In this document: positions 42,298 to 52,030 of the stretch, in pieces
How the letters are laid out: each line of letters starts with the position of its first letter
Numbering within the stretch: the first letter of the stretch is position 1
DNA from: Neoroseomonas terrae
Lineage (GTDB): Bacteria > Pseudomonadota > Alphaproteobacteria > Acetobacterales > Acetobacteraceae
Reading direction: 5' to 3'
Length of the DNA stretch: 64,000 nt
Assembly (NCBI RefSeq): GCF_018129025.1
Contig: NZ_JAAEDI010000027.1
Location: 1 to 64,000, forward strand
Made by a program: the position numbers and the translations under genes
Notes under the pieces: generated by a model
What the model saw: the letters and a program-made list of their open reading frames with translations, nothing else
The model's database searches: none
What the model was told of the DNA's origin: nothing

Positions 42298-43224
42298 CTA
42301 GCTCGCCAGCGCAGTCCGTGATGGTGGCGCCGCGTCGGCCAGAGCGGCCAGCCGTCCCCATATCCGATCGAGGTCGCGACCCGCCGTCAATACCGGCGCG
42401 CAGGCGGTGCGCGCATAGAATCCGCTGCGCCGCTCGCTGCCGTAGTCCTTCACCAGCGCAGTCAGGTGGTGATTGTCGAAGAAGCGGCGATTGCCGTCGT
42501 CGAGATAGGATTCGGTCCAGGCGCCTTCGGACACGAGCAGCCCATGCGCCTCCAGTTCGACGTGCCAGTAGGTGATCTCGCGGCGGGAGAAGTCCTGGAG
42601 GATGCTGCGACCGTTCACCAGCAGCCGCGCCGCCACCAGGTGGCCATCGAGAAAGATGCCGTGCTCCGGCGAAACCGCCATGTCGCGATACGGGATGCCT
42701 GCGCCCAGCGCGCCGGCGCGGATCAGGATCGGCGCAACGCTTCGCGGATTCGGATGACGGTCGAGGCGTATGCGGGTGTGGCCGATCCAGGCCACGGGCC
42801 GCAGCCCGCCGGGTTGACCTGCCGTCAACACCAGGTCGCCGGCGCGGAGGGTCTCGACGGGAACCTCGCCGGCCGCCGTCGTGATCAGCGTGCCTTCGAG
42901 GAAGCAGACAACGAAGTCGCCCGGGTCGATCGGAATGTCATCGCCGCCGGCAAGCGGTGAATTGGAGAAGTAATAGTAGGTATCGCCCTGAACGCCGAGC
43001 CAGCCGTCCGTGTAGTGGCCGACATACTGGCCCCCGGTGCCGACGGCACCGGTGGTGGTCATGTTGTCACCCTGGTTGAACACATCCCATCCAGGCTGGT
43101 CGGGAGTGTTCGAGTTGTCCGACGCCAGCACGTCGCCGGCAACGCTCGGCCCCGAGGCGGTGAAGGTGCCCGAGACGGGATCGTAGGTGCCGATCGTATA
43201 GTAGCTGGTTTCGTAGGTGGCCAT
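42298..43224 (-). CDS. Hint-domain (hedgehog/intein-like, Hint_2) protein
   Basis: 308 residues. The first 100 are a Gly/Asp/Thr/Tyr-rich extracellular-looking region (MATYETSYYTIGTYDPVSGT). The Hint domain starts at C107 in V-C-F-L-E-G-T-L-I-T-T-A-A-G-E-V-P-V-E-T-L, the splicing-type nucleophile. S-P-E-H-G-I-F-L-D-G-H-L-V-A-A-R-L-L-V-N-G supplies the conserved His block. Such Hint_2 proteins are common in Rhodobacterales and Acetobacteraceae and may self-cleave. There is no Sec signal; export, if any, may use a C-terminal signal. GGGAG lies 6 nt before the ATG. Confidence 0.85.
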   Translation of the reverse strand: MATYETSYYTIGTYDPVSGTFTASGPSVAGDVLASDNSNTPDQPGWDVFNQGDNMTTTGAVGTGGQYVGHYTDGWLGVQGDTYYYFSNSPLAGGDDIPIDPGDFVVCFLEGTLITTAAGEVPVETLRAGDLVLTAGQPGGLRPVAWIGHTRIRLDRHPNPRSVAPILIRAGALGAGIPYRDMAVSPEHGIFLDGHLVAARLLVNGRSILQDFSRREITYWHVELEAHGLLVSEGAWTESYLDDGNRRFFDNHHLTALVKDYGSERRSGFYARTACAPVLTAGRDLDRIWGRLAALADAAPPSRTALAS

Positions 43225-43350
43225 GATCGTCTCCCGTCCGGGGCCGGGCGGCTCGCCGCGCTGCAGATGCCATATCATCCGCCTGCCGGATCATATGCGG
43301 CAGCAAAACAATTTGTGATTGATAAACAAGGCACCGAGACGACGAAGCGT

Positions 43351-43815
43351 TCATTTCAGAGACTTCGTCATGAATACGGTCACGCCGTCCATGAAGGGCT
43401 GCCGGTCGGTGACGACGTAGCCGCGCCGTTGGTACAGCGCGATGTTCGAACCAAAGGCCTCGTTGGTCAGTAGCCGCAGTTCCGCGCGGCCAGCGTCGCG
43501 CGCCAGTGTCTCCGCATGTACGAGCAGACGGCTGCCCAGGCCGTGCCCCTGTTGGTCGGGGCGCACGGCGACATTCTCGATCCAAAGGTGGTCGTCGCGC
43601 AGCGCCGTCTCGATGAGGGCGAGGATGGAGGGTCCGCGCTGGAACAGGTCGAAGCGGTGCTGTCGGATGGCGGCGTCGTAGTCCACGCGCATCGGCATCG
43701 GCTCGCGGCCGATCAGCGGCACCCATGGCGCGTAGGCCGCGCGCGTCACGTCGCGGACCGCGGCGGCGTCGGCGGGGGTGGCGCGGCGGAACGCCGTGGG
43801 GGGAAGCGCTGCCAT
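43351..43815 (-). CDS. GNAT family N-acetyltransferase
   Basis: 154-residue GNAT. Opening F-R-R-A-T-P-A-D-A-A-A-V-R-D-V-T-R-A-A-Y, then the central strand W-I-E-N-V-A-V-R-P-D-Q-Q-G-H-G-L-G-S-R-L-L, which is acetyl-CoA motif A. N-I-A-L-Y-Q-R-R-G-Y near the C-terminus is motif B. Substrate unknown. A minus-strand terminator lies just upstream of it (43842-43872), so it is transcribed separately from the pdx-side genes. Confidence 0.87.
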   Translation of the reverse strand: MAALPPTAFRRATPADAAAVRDVTRAAYAPWVPLIGREPMPMRVDYDAAIRQHRFDLFQRGPSILALIETALRDDHLWIENVAVRPDQQGHGLGSRLLVHAETLARDAGRAELRLLTNEAFGSNIALYQRRGYVVTDRQPFMDGVTVFMTKSLK

Positions 43816-43841
43816 GGGATGGGTCCTGTGGGATGGACATG

Positions 43842-43872
43842 AAAAACCCCGCCGACCTTGCGGTGGGCGGGG
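43842..43872 (-). terminator. Rho-independent terminator on the minus strand
   Basis: CCCCGCC at 43847-43853 pairs with GGCGGGG at 43866-43872; ACC/GGT inside the loop can add three pairs. Read on the minus strand, the stem is followed at once by TTTTT (43846-43842). It should end transcripts from the pdxA-pdxJ-hydrolase side. It is the clearest intrinsic terminator in the window. Confidence 0.85.
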
Positions 43873-44028
43873 CGCCGGAAAGACGGAGAGGTCGCGGGTG
43901 GGCCCGCTATCCTCGCGTCTTCGGATCGGGCGCGCGCCGCCGCGTCGTCGTGGGACGACGGCGTCGCGTGGTCGGCTTGGCGCTGCGCGCGATCATGGGC
44001 GGAATGGTTGCGATCCCTGTGCCTGCCG

Positions 44029-44832
44029 TCAACGCATTTCGAGGAAGTCGAGCACGGCGGCGTTGAAGGCGGCCGGGTTGTCCGCCTGCACGCTGTGCGC
44101 CGCCTTCGGGATGGTCACGCGCGTCGCGTTCGGCATCGCAGCTTCCAGCGCATCCAGGATGACGCCGAATTGCGGCTGGGACTGGTCGCCGCCGGCGAGG
44201 AGCGTGCGGATGCGGATGCCCTCCGCCTCGGTGCGGCTGTAGGGCTTGCGCTGCTCGTTCTGCTGGCCGAGCAGGGTGCGGGCATTGGCGCGATTCACCG
44301 CCTTGCGCGCCTCGGAGCGCTTGGCCCAGGCGCCGGGCCCGCCGGTATGCTCGGCGAAGACGGCCAGGCCCTCCTCGACCTTGCCCTCGCCGATCAGGCC
44401 GGCCGCCTTCGCGAAAACGGAGGCCTGCTTACCGGCGGGCGGCGCGCCGCCGAAGGACGCGTCCAGCTCGCCGCCCGGTTCCAGCAGCACGAGGCTCTCG
44501 ATCAGCTCGGGATGGTGCTGGGCGACGCGGAAGGCGATGTGCCCGCCGCGCGAATGCCCGATCAGCCGCACGGGGCCCTCGCCGAGGGCGGTGATGAAGC
44601 CGGCGATGTCGGCGGTGTGGCGGTCGATGGTGAAGTTGCCGCCATCTTCCCAGGTGCCGGGCCAGCAATGGCGCAGGCTGACCGCCATCGCATGATGCCC
44701 GGCGCCGAAGGCTTCCATCTGGCCACCCCATGACCGCTGGTCGCCGAGCGTACCGTGGATCATCAGCAGCGGCGGGCCGGACCCGGCTTCGGCGTAGGAG
44801 AGGGGATAGCCGTCGATGGTCAGGCTGGGCAT
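44029..44832 (-). CDS. Alpha/beta-fold hydrolase
   Basis: 267-residue cytosolic hydrolase. The N-terminal MPSLTIDGYPLSYAEAGSGP and M-I-H-G-T-L-G-D-Q oxyanion loop are typical. The nucleophile is the Ser in G-H-S-R-G-G, and the His in P-K-A-A-H-S-V-Q completes the triad. Substrate unknown. It starts 9 nt after pdxJ, so it is probably the third gene of a pdxA-pdxJ operon ending at the terminator at 43842-43872. Confidence 0.88.
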   Translation of the reverse strand: MPSLTIDGYPLSYAEAGSGPPLLMIHGTLGDQRSWGGQMEAFGAGHHAMAVSLRHCWPGTWEDGGNFTIDRHTADIAGFITALGEGPVRLIGHSRGGHIAFRVAQHHPELIESLVLLEPGGELDASFGGAPPAGKQASVFAKAAGLIGEGKVEEGLAVFAEHTGGPGAWAKRSEARKAVNRANARTLLGQQNEQRKPYSRTEAEGIRIRTLLAGGDQSQPQFGVILDALEAAMPNATRVTIPKAAHSVQADNPAAFNAAVLDFLEMR

Positions 44833-44841
44833 GGCGTTTCC

Positions 44842-45573
44842 TTATCCGTTGCGCGCGGCGTCCATGATGGCGCGGAAGCGCTTCACCGTCGCCTCCAGCC
44901 CCTCGAAGACGGATTGCGAGATCAGGAAGTGGCCGATTGAGACCTCGGTCACTTCCGGGAAGGCGGCCACCGGCCCGACCGTGTCATAGGACAGGCCGTG
45001 TCCGGCGTGGCAGAGCAGGCCGGCCGCCTTGGCGGCGGCGGCCCCGGCCTTCAGCCGGGCAAGCTGTGCCGGGCGGTTCTCCACCGGCCCCTCGGCATAG
45101 GTCCCGGTGTGCAGCTCGATCGCCTGCGCGCCGAGCCGCGCGGCGGCCTCGATCTGCGCCGGATCGGCCTCGATGAAGATCGACACGCGCACGCCGGCGG
45201 CGGCCAGCCGGTCGATCGCTTCCTTGAGGAACGGGCCGGCGCGCAGCACGTCGAGCCCGCCTTCCGTCGTCAGTTCCTGCCGCTTCTCCGGCACGAGGCA
45301 GCAATAGGGCGGGCGGATGCGCTCGGCGAAGGTGACCATCTCCTCGGTCGCGGCCATCTCGAAGTTCAGGGGGGCGGCGATCTCGGCGCGCGCGCGTTCA
45401 ACGTCGCGGTCGCGGATGTGGCGGCGGTCCTCGCGCAGATGCATCGTCACGCCGTCCGCGCCGGCGGCGACGGCGATGCGCGCGGCCTCGACCGGGCAGG
45501 GGAAGGTGCCGCCCCGCGCGTTGCGCAGCGTGGCGACGTGGTCGACGTTCACCGAGAAGTCGAGATGCGTCAT
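44842..45573 (-). CDS. pdxJ: Pyridoxine 5'-phosphate synthase
   Basis: 243-residue TIM-barrel enzyme that condenses 1-deoxyxylulose 5-phosphate with 3-amino-2-oxopropyl phosphate to make pyridoxine 5'-phosphate. [16 protein letters not shown] opens the protein, followed by [14 protein letters not shown] and the E-L-H-T-G motif. All are family hallmarks. It overlaps the pdxA stop by ATGA at 45570-45573, so the two consecutive enzymes of B6 synthesis are coupled. Confidence 0.97.
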   Translation of the reverse strand: MTHLDFSVNVDHVATLRNARGGTFPCPVEAARIAVAAGADGVTMHLREDRRHIRDRDVERARAEIAAPLNFEMAATEEMVTFAERIRPPYCCLVPEKRQELTTEGGLDVLRAGPFLKEAIDRLAAAGVRVSIFIEADPAQIEAAARLGAQAIELHTGTYAEGPVENRPAQLARLKAGAAAAKAAGLLCHAGHGLSYDTVGPVAAFPEVTEVSIGHFLISQSVFEGLEATVKRFRAIMDAARNG

Positions 45574-46541
45574 GCGGTTCCCCGAGCGGCGGCGAGTGTG
45601 GCCGCGAGGCGGATCGCGGCGATGAGGGAGGACGGGTCGGCGCGGCCCGTGCCTGCGATGTCGAGCGCGGTGCCGTGGTCCGGGCTGGTGCGCACGATGG
45701 ACAGGCCGAGCGTGACGTTCACGCCGCCCGCCATGTCGAGCGTCTTGATCGGGATCAGCGCCTGGTCGTGATAGAGGCAGATCGCCGCATCGTAGGTCGG
45801 TCGTGCGAGGGCGGTGAACATCGTGTCCGGCGGCAGTGGCCCGCGCGCGTCGATGCCGTCCGCGCGCAGGACGGCGACGGCGGGGGCGACGATGTCGATG
45901 TCCTCGCGGCCCATGGTGCCCGCCTCGCCGGCGTGCGGGTTCAACCCGGCGACGGCGAGCCGGGGCCGCGCGATGCCGAACTGGTCGCGTAGCGCAGCGG
46001 CGGTGATGCGCGCGGTCTCGACGATCATCTCCGGCGTCAGCCGCGCGATGGCCCTCGCCAGGGCCTCGTGCACCGTGACGGGGACGACGCGGAGCTCCTC
46101 CGAGGCGAGCATCATCACCGGCGGCACGCCGGTGCCGGCGATCTCGCCGAGATACTCCGTGTGGCCAGGGTGCTTGAACCCGGCGGCGGTCAGCACGGAT
46201 TTCTGGATGGGGTTCGTCACCACGGCGCCGGCGCGGCCGGATTTCGTCAGTTCCACCGCCTCGGCGATGGCGGCGATGACGGCGCCCGCATTGGCGGGGT
46301 CGGGCCGCCCCGGGACCGGCACGGCCGGCAGCCTGCGATGCAGCACCGGCAGCGCATGGGGGAAGACCGCGGTGGCGTCCTCGGATGCCGCGATCGCCTG
46401 GATCGGGACGCCGAAGGGGCGCGTCGCGTCGTCGATCAGGAAGAAGGCGGGGCCGCCGGCGCGCAGCGCGGACCAGGCGCCGGCGGCGATCTCCGCGCCG
46501 ATGCCGGCGGGTTCTCCCATGGTGAGGGCGAGGGGCTGCAT
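45570..46541 (-). CDS. pdxA: 4-hydroxythreonine-4-phosphate dehydrogenase
   Basis: 323-residue NAD-dependent enzyme that oxidises and decarboxylates 4-phosphohydroxy-threonine, giving the substrate of PdxJ. The start [20 protein letters not shown] is the family signature. The metal-binding His residues are expected in G-H-T-E-Y-L, the [10 protein letters not shown] block and the downstream T-S-P-D-H-G-T-A segment; all three are visible. A GTG in-frame at 46571 is possible but the conserved region starts at 46541. It is divergent from the SafE-like gene across 89 nt. Confidence 0.96.
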   Translation of the reverse strand: MQPLALTMGEPAGIGAEIAAGAWSALRAGGPAFFLIDDATRPFGVPIQAIAASEDATAVFPHALPVLHRRLPAVPVPGRPDPANAGAVIAAIAEAVELTKSGRAGAVVTNPIQKSVLTAAGFKHPGHTEYLGEIAGTGVPPVMMLASEELRVVPVTVHEALARAIARLTPEMIVETARITAAALRDQFGIARPRLAVAGLNPHAGEAGTMGREDIDIVAPAVAVLRADGIDARGPLPPDTMFTALARPTYDAAICLYHDQALIPIKTLDMAGGVNVTLGLSIVRTSPDHGTALDIAGTGRADPSSLIAAIRLAATLAAARGTA

Positions 46542-46630
46542 GATGCTTCGCGTGTAGTCCGTGGCGGCCATCCTGACGAGGTCTTGCGCCGCGTCAAACC
46601 GGCACGCCCGGCCCGTGCTAGGACAGCCGC

Positions 46631-47368
46631 ATGGAGTTCCTGGCGAATTGCCTGCACGGTCTGACGGCGCTCGGCCCCGGCGGCGTGCCGGCGGTGATGG
46701 CGGCGCTGTTCCTCGCGGGGCTCGCCGGCGGCGCTACGCATTGCGCGGGGATGTGCGGCCCCTTCGTCATCGCGCAGGCAGCGGCGGGGGCGGACCGGGC
46801 GCAGGCCGGCGGCGCCCTCGCCCGGCTGTCGGGTGCGGCGCTGCTGCCGTACCACCTGGGACGGATGCTCGGCTACGGGGCCCTGGGCGCGGGGGCGGGC
46901 GGGCTGGCGGGCGTGGTGGCGCTGGGCACCGGGCTGCATCTCGTGCTGGCGGCGCTGTTGGCGGTCGCGGCGCTGCTGATGTTCGCGCAGGCCTCGGCGC
47001 GCATCGCGGCGCTGCTGCCGCGGATGCCGGCGCCGCGCCTGCCGGCAGCGCTGGAACGACGGCTCGGCGCGCTGCTGGGCGCGCCGACCGGGCTGCGTGG
47101 GGTGGCGCTGGGGCTGATGCTCTCGGCGCTGCCGTGCGGGCTGCTGTATGGCGCGCTGGCGGGGGCAGCCGCGACGGGCTCGGCGCTCGGCGGGGCGCTG
47201 GTCATGGCGGCCTTCGTCGCCGGGACGGTGCCGGCGCTGATGGGCGTGGCGTTGCTGGGCCGCTTCTTCGGGCGGCGCGCGGGGCCCGCGATGCGGATGG
47301 CCGGCGCGGCGCTGTTCGCGCTGAACGGGGCCATGCTCGCGGCGATGGCGGTGCGCGTCGTGGCCTGA
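46631..47368 (+). CDS. SafE/TauE-like membrane protein (UreH/CcoS-associated type)
   Basis: 245-residue inner-membrane protein with about six helices. The defining motif is [11 protein letters not shown] at residues 37-47, found in the SafE-like proteins often encoded beside cbb3 oxidase assembly genes and thought to move metal or sulfur species. Another conserved region is [10 protein letters not shown]. The cco operon lies 2.2 kb downstream, separated by an MFS gene and a DUF2189 gene. Metal (copper) transport in oxidase assembly is a reasonable inference, not shown by sequence. Confidence 0.8.
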   Translation: MEFLANCLHGLTALGPGGVPAVMAALFLAGLAGGATHCAGMCGPFVIAQAAAGADRAQAGGALARLSGAALLPYHLGRMLGYGALGAGAGGLAGVVALGTGLHLVLAALLAVAALLMFAQASARIAALLPRMPAPRLPAALERRLGALLGAPTGLRGVALGLMLSALPCGLLYGALAGAAATGSALGGALVMAAFVAGTVPALMGVALLGRFFGRRAGPAMRMAGAALFALNGAMLAAMAVRVVA

Positions 47369-47420
47369 CTGGACGCCACCCCGCAAGGCGCCGAGACTTC
47401 CCGCACTGGGAAGGAAACGC

Positions 47421-48644
47421 ATGCCGGACGGCGCCACGGGCGAGAGTATCGAAACCCGACAATCCTGGATCATCGCCGTCACCGCCGTGGCGATGCTCGC
47501 GCTCGCCGCCGGCGGGCCGCTGACGGTGGTGATCGGCCTGGTGCCGATCAGCGAGACGCTCGGCGCCGGGCGGTCGGTGCCGTCGCTGGCCACCTCGCTG
47601 GCCTATCTGGGGTCCGGCGCGGGCGGCGTGATCTGCGGGCTGCTGGCTGCACGGGTCGGACAGCGGCTGGTCGCGATCATCGGCGGCGTGGCGATCTTTG
47701 GCGGCCTCGCGCTGGCGTCGCTGGGGCAGGGGTGGTCGCTGCTGGCCGGGATCGGGCTCGGCGTCGGGCTGTTCGGCAACGGGGCGCTGTTCGCGCCGAT
47801 GGTCGCCTATGTCTCGCTGTGGTTCGACCGGCGGCGTGGCACGGCGCTGGCGCTCGTCTCCTCCGGCCAGTACATCGCCGGGTTCCTCTGGCCTTTCGTG
47901 TTCGAGCGTTCGATCGCAGCCTTCGGATGGCAGGCGACGATGCTCGCCTATGGCGCCTTCGCCGCGACGGCGGTGGTGACGCTGGCGGCGTTGTTCGTGA
48001 CCCCGGCACCGGTGCCGCGGGGCGGGCTGGGCACCATGCAGGCGGTGAAGGGGCGGCGCGTGCTCGGCATGCGGCCCAACGTTGCGATGGCGCTCATCTC
48101 GGTGTGCTCCTTCCTGTGCTGCGTGCCGATGGCGATGCCGGCCGCGCATCTCGTGGCGTTCTGCGGGGACCTCGGCATCTCCGCGTCGCGCGGCGCGGCG
48201 ATGCTGTCCGTCCTGCTGCTGTCCGCCTTCGTCGCGCGGCAGTTCTGGGGCTGGCTGTCCGACCGGATCGGCGGGTTGTGGACCGTGTTCGCCGGGTCCT
48301 GCGCGCAGGTCGTCGGGATGCTCGGCTTCCTCGCGACGCAGGACGAGGCCGGGCTGTTCTTCGTCGCCGCGGCCTATGGCCTTGGCTTCGGCGGCATCAT
48401 CCCGGCCTATGTGCTGGCGATCCGGGCACTGTTCCCGGCGATCGAGGCATCCTGGCGGGTGCCGGCGCTGCTGTTCGTGAGCCTGTCAGGCATGGCCTTC
48501 GGCGCCTGGCTGGCCGGGGCGATCTATGACCGTGTCGGCTTCTACGCCGCGGCGTGGTGGGCGGGGATCGCGGTGAACCTCGTGCAGCTTGGCCTGGTGG
48601 CGTTCCTGCTGCTGCGACAGCGGCGGGCGACGGCGCAGGCCTAA
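47421..48644 (+). CDS. MFS transporter
   Basis: 407-residue polytopic protein with about twelve helices. Typical MFS features are the loop 2-3 motif in A-A-R-V-G-Q-R and a matching D-R-I-G-G-L-W in the second half. W-F-D-R-R-R-G-T-A-L-A suggests the oxalate/formate-antiporter or monocarboxylate-like branch. Substrate unknown. GGGAAGGA sits a few nt upstream of the ATG. The 3' end overlaps the convergent DUF2189 gene by 4 nt. Confidence 0.87.
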   Translation: MPDGATGESIETRQSWIIAVTAVAMLALAAGGPLTVVIGLVPISETLGAGRSVPSLATSLAYLGSGAGGVICGLLAARVGQRLVAIIGGVAIFGGLALASLGQGWSLLAGIGLGVGLFGNGALFAPMVAYVSLWFDRRRGTALALVSSGQYIAGFLWPFVFERSIAAFGWQATMLAYGAFAATAVVTLAALFVTPAPVPRGGLGTMQAVKGRRVLGMRPNVAMALISVCSFLCCVPMAMPAAHLVAFCGDLGISASRGAAMLSVLLLSAFVARQFWGWLSDRIGGLWTVFAGSCAQVVGMLGFLATQDEAGLFFVAAAYGLGFGGIIPAYVLAIRALFPAIEASWRVPALLFVSLSGMAFGAWLAGAIYDRVGFYAAAWWAGIAVNLVQLGLVAFLLLRQRRATAQA

Positions 48645-49420
48645 CCCACGAGATCCCGGTAGGCATGCCAAGTGGCGTGCCCGATCAGCGGGATCACCAG
48701 GGCGAGGCCGAGGAAGAACGGCACCATCGCCATCGCCGTGAAGACCACGATCAGCCCCGCCCAGAACAGCATGGTGCCGGGGTTCGCGACCACGGACCGC
48801 ACCGAGGTGATGATGGCCTCCATCGCCGTCATCTCGGCCCGATCCACCAGCATCGGAATGGACACCGCCGAGATGGCGAAGGCGACCGCCGCGAGCGCGG
48901 CGCCGGCCGCCGTGCCGACGATAAGGAAGGGCAGCAGCATCGGGGACCGCAGCATCGCCATCGGCAGGTCCTCGAGCGCCGGGGCGAAGTTGACGCCGAA
49001 CATAAGCATGAAGATCAGCGCGGCGATGCGGATCCAGAACAGGTGCAGCAGCAGCAGCACGATGCCGAGGAAGGCAAGCTGCCCGCCATTGCGCGTGAAG
49101 CCGCCGAGGCAGGCGGCGAAGGTCACGGGTTGCCCGGCTTCCCGCAGCCGGGACGCCTCGTAGAGCCCGGCCGCCAGCAGCGGCGCCACCAGGAAGAAGC
49201 CGGCGGAGGCCGGCAGGATCGCCCAGGCGCTGCGCGCCCAGATCAGGGCCAGCGCAAGCAGCCAGCCGGCGAGCGTCAGCGCGCCGCCATAGAAGAAGCC
49301 GAGCTGGGAACTCGCCATGAGATCCCGCCAGCCTGCGGTCAGCCACAGCCACGGCCGGTCCGGCGGGACCTGCCGGATGGCGACGGGGCTGCGGGCGATC
49401 GGCGGCGCGTCGCTCGGCAT
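48641..49420 (-). CDS. DUF2189 family membrane protein
   Basis: 259-residue inner-membrane protein with about six hydrophobic helices from residue 40 onward. The features [21 protein letters not shown] and the closing [12 protein letters not shown] are typical of DUF2189, a family often located beside cytochrome oxidase genes. Function unknown. GGGAGG lies 7 nt before ATG 49420. It is divergent from ccoN, so the FNR-type box in the shared 170-nt region could influence both. Confidence 0.82.
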   Translation of the reverse strand: MPSDAPPIARSPVAIRQVPPDRPWLWLTAGWRDLMASSQLGFFYGGALTLAGWLLALALIWARSAWAILPASAGFFLVAPLLAAGLYEASRLREAGQPVTFAACLGGFTRNGGQLAFLGIVLLLLHLFWIRIAALIFMLMFGVNFAPALEDLPMAMLRSPMLLPFLIVGTAAGAALAAVAFAISAVSIPMLVDRAEMTAMEAIITSVRSVVANPGTMLFWAGLIVVFTAMAMVPFFLGLALVIPLIGHATWHAYRDLVG

Positions 49421-49491
49421 GGCTGGTCCTCCCGCGAGGCAGCGCGGCCCCGCAAACATCGGCACAGTATCCTTGCTGCGCCACGGGAGAC

Positions 49492-49505
49492 TTGATTCGG
49501 ATCAA
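49492..49505 (+). promoter_or_regulatory. FNR/FixK-type box upstream of ccoN
   Basis: A perfect 14-bp palindrome TTGAT-tcgg-ATCAA, the consensus site for CRP/FNR-family regulators such as FNR, Anr and FixK. It lies 86 nt before the ccoN GTG and 71 nt from the divergent DUF2189 start. With a centre near 49498, class II activation would place the ccoN transcript start near 49540. This fits low-oxygen induction of a high-affinity oxidase. Confidence 0.88.
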
Positions 49506-49590
49506 GGACGCGACCGCCCGCCTGGTGTTGCTTCCCTGCGATGGCGCGTGCGGCGACTCCGCCGCGGCGCCGGTTGGGGAGAATCTGGTC

Positions 49591-51084
49591 GTGGCAGCAG
49601 TATCTGCAACCGCCATCCTGGCTCCGGGCCAGGCCGCGAGGGTGGAGGAGGTCGGCTATGTCGAGGCGCCGATCCGCGCCTTTGCCATCGCCACCGTGTT
49701 CTGGGGCATCGTCGGCTTCCTGGCGGGGGTGGTGATCGCCCTGCAGCTCGCCTTCCCGCTGCTGAACCTCGACCTGGAGTGGACGACCTTCGGTCGGCTC
49801 CGCCCGGTGCATACGAGCGCGGTGATCTTCGCCTTCGGCGGCAATGCGCTGATCGGCACCTCGCTGTTCATCGTGCAGCGCACCTGCCGCGCGCGGCTGT
49901 TCGGCGGCAACGACGCCGGCTGGTTCCTGTTCTGGGGCTACCAGTTCTTCATCGTCATGGCGGCGCTCGGCTACGTGCTCGGCATCACGCAGTCGAAGGA
50001 ATACGCCGAGCCTGAATGGTATGTGGATCTCTGGCTGACAGTCGTCTGGGTTGCCTACCTGATCGTCTATGGCGGCACGATCGTCCGGCGCGAGGAACCG
50101 CACATCTACGTGGCGAACTGGTTCTACCTCGCCTTCATCATCACCATCGCCATGCTGCATATCGGGAACAACATCTCGGTGCCCGTCAGCCTCGGATCCT
50201 CCGCATCATACTCGGCGCCGGCCGGCGTGCAGGGGGCGATGATCCAGTGGTGGTACGGCCACAACGCCGTCGGCTTCTTCCTGACCGCCGGCTTCCTCGG
50301 GATGATGTACTACTTCATCCCGAAGCAGGCGGACCGGCCGATCTACTCCTACCGGCTGTCCATCGTGCACTTCTGGACGCTGATCTTCCTCTACATCTGG
50401 GCGGGTCCGCACCACCTGCACTACACCGCGCTGCCGGATTGGGCGCAGACCCTCGGCATGGTGTTCAGCGTCATCCTCTGGATGCCGTCCTGGGGCGGCA
50501 TGATCAACGGGCTGATGACCCTGTCGGGGGCGTGGGACAAGCTGCGCACCAACGCAGCACTTCGCTTCTCGGTCGTCGCCGTCGGCTTCTATGCCATGGC
50601 GACCTTCGAAGGCCCGCTGATGTCGATCAAGGCGGTGAACGGCCTGTCGCATTACACCGACTGGACTATCGGGCACGTGCATTCCGGTGCGCTCGGCTGG
50701 AACGGCTTCATCACCTTCGGCGCGCTGTACTACCTGTTCCCCGTGCTGTGGAAGAAGAAGGCGCTGTGGAGCGAGAAGCTCGTCGCCTGGCACTTCTGGC
50801 TCGCGACGCTCGGGATCGTTCTCTACATCAGCGCGATGTGGGTGTCGGGCATCATGCAGGGCCTGATGTGGCGCGCCTACGATGAGCTCGGCTTCCTCCA
50901 GTACTCCTTCGTCGAGACCGTGGAGGCGATGCACCCCTACTACGTGATCCGCACCCTCGGCGGCGTGCTGTACCTGACCGGTGCGCTGCTCATGGCCTTC
51001 AACCTGTGGAAGACGGTGACCGTGGGCGAGGCCATCGAGCCCGAGCACGCCACCGTCCCCGCCCATGCCGTCGCGGCCGAGTAA
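49591..51084 (+). CDS. ccoN: cbb3-type cytochrome c oxidase subunit I
   Basis: 497-residue catalytic subunit with twelve membrane helices, holding haem b and the haem b3-CuB site that reduces oxygen to water. Conserved histidines are seen in [26 protein letters not shown] and [10 protein letters not shown]. The Tyr in W-W-Y-G-H-N corresponds to the cbb3 redox region. GTG 49591 is chosen: GGGGAGA at 49576-49582 lies 8 nt upstream. An in-frame TTG at 49492 lies inside the FNR box and is rejected. First gene of the ccoNOQPGHIS cluster. Confidence 0.96.
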   Translation: MAAVSATAILAPGQAARVEEVGYVEAPIRAFAIATVFWGIVGFLAGVVIALQLAFPLLNLDLEWTTFGRLRPVHTSAVIFAFGGNALIGTSLFIVQRTCRARLFGGNDAGWFLFWGYQFFIVMAALGYVLGITQSKEYAEPEWYVDLWLTVVWVAYLIVYGGTIVRREEPHIYVANWFYLAFIITIAMLHIGNNISVPVSLGSSASYSAPAGVQGAMIQWWYGHNAVGFFLTAGFLGMMYYFIPKQADRPIYSYRLSIVHFWTLIFLYIWAGPHHLHYTALPDWAQTLGMVFSVILWMPSWGGMINGLMTLSGAWDKLRTNAALRFSVVAVGFYAMATFEGPLMSIKAVNGLSHYTDWTIGHVHSGALGWNGFITFGALYYLFPVLWKKKALWSEKLVAWHFWLATLGIVLYISAMWVSGIMQGLMWRAYDELGFLQYSFVETVEAMHPYYVIRTLGGVLYLTGALLMAFNLWKTVTVGEAIEPEHATVPAHAVAAE

Positions 51085-51097
51085 GGAGGGCACGACC

Positions 51098-51832
51098 ATG
51101 TTCCGCTGGCTTCGCGACCACGGCATCATCGAACGCAACCTGGTGCTGATGGGCGTGCTCACCCTGATCACCGTCTCGATCGGCGGGCTCGTGCAGATCG
51201 TGCCGCTGTTCGCTGTCGAGACCACCATCGAGCGCGTCTCGGGCGTGCGTCCCTACACGCCGCTCGAACAGGTGGGGCGCGACATCTATGTGCGGGAGGG
51301 CTGCTACACCTGCCATTCGCAGATGATCCGCCCCTTCCGCGACGAGCTGGAGCGCTACGGCCACTACAGCCTCGCCGCCGAAAGCATGTACGACCACCCC
51401 TTCCAATGGGGCAGCAAGCGTACCGGGCCGGACCTTGCCCGTGTCGGCGGGCGGTACTCGGATGACTGGCAGGCGGCGCATCTGCGATCCCCGCGCGCGC
51501 TGGTGCCGGGGTCGGTGATGCCGCCCTATGCCTTCCTCGATCGGCCGCTGGACTACCGCGACATCCAGGACCGCATGCGGGCGCTTCGCGCGGTGGGCGT
51601 GCCCTACACCGACGAGATGATCGCCAATGCGCGCGCCGATCTCGAGGCGCAGGCCCGGCCGGATGCCGACCCGACCGGCTTCCAGTCCCGCTACGCCCGC
51701 GCCCGGCAGGGTGCGTTCGACGGTGATCCGGTGCGCGTCACCGAGATGGATGCGCTCGTCGCCTATCTGCAGATGCTCGGCACGCTCGTCGACTTCCGCG
51801 ACGTCACGCCCGCGCAGCTGCGCCAGCCCTGA
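51098..51832 (+). CDS. ccoO: cbb3-type cytochrome c oxidase subunit II (mono-haem)
   Basis: 244-residue membrane-anchored cytochrome c. One N-terminal helix (residues 13-38) is followed by the haem c site C69-Y-T-C72-H73 in [13 protein letters not shown]. Met ligand candidates are in [21 protein letters not shown] is a family hallmark. GGAGG sits before ATG 51098. It passes electrons toward CcoN. Confidence 0.96.
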   Translation: MFRWLRDHGIIERNLVLMGVLTLITVSIGGLVQIVPLFAVETTIERVSGVRPYTPLEQVGRDIYVREGCYTCHSQMIRPFRDELERYGHYSLAAESMYDHPFQWGSKRTGPDLARVGGRYSDDWQAAHLRSPRALVPGSVMPPYAFLDRPLDYRDIQDRMRALRAVGVPYTDEMIANARADLEAQARPDADPTGFQSRYARARQGAFDGDPVRVTEMDALVAYLQMLGTLVDFRDVTPAQLRQP

Positions 51833-51843
51833 GGAGAAGAACG

Positions 51844-52017
51844 ATGGGCTCGCTGATCGATCTGCTGCCGTTGCTGCGCAGCCTCTGGGTCGTGTGGTTC
51901 TTCGTCCTTTTCCTCGGGATGCTGTGGTTCGTCCTGCGCCCGTCGAAGAAGACCTACTACCAGGCCCAAGGCGACATCCCGTTCCGCGACACCGATTCCG
52001 CCCCCGGCGGGCGCTGA
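51844..52017 (+). CDS. ccoQ: cbb3-type cytochrome c oxidase subunit CcoQ
   Basis: 57-residue single-helix inner-membrane protein: M-G-S-L-I-D-L-L-P-L-L-R, a hydrophobic helix W-V-V-W-F-F-V-L-F-L-G-M-L-W-F-V, then R-P-S-K-K-T-Y-Y-Q-A and a charged tail ending P-G-G-R. The R-P-S-K-K motif and the position between ccoO and ccoP identify it. GAGGAGAA lies 4-5 nt before the ATG. It stabilises the oxidase complex. Confidence 0.92.
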   Translation: MGSLIDLLPLLRSLWVVWFFVLFLGMLWFVLRPSKKTYYQAQGDIPFRDTDSAPGGR

Positions 52018-52030
52018 GGAGCATCCGAGG

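Noticed and set aside
49492..49590. N-terminal extension of ccoN from TTG 49492
   Set aside because: The TTG is half of a perfect FNR box, the extension has no conserved features, and a good ribosome site precedes GTG 49591.
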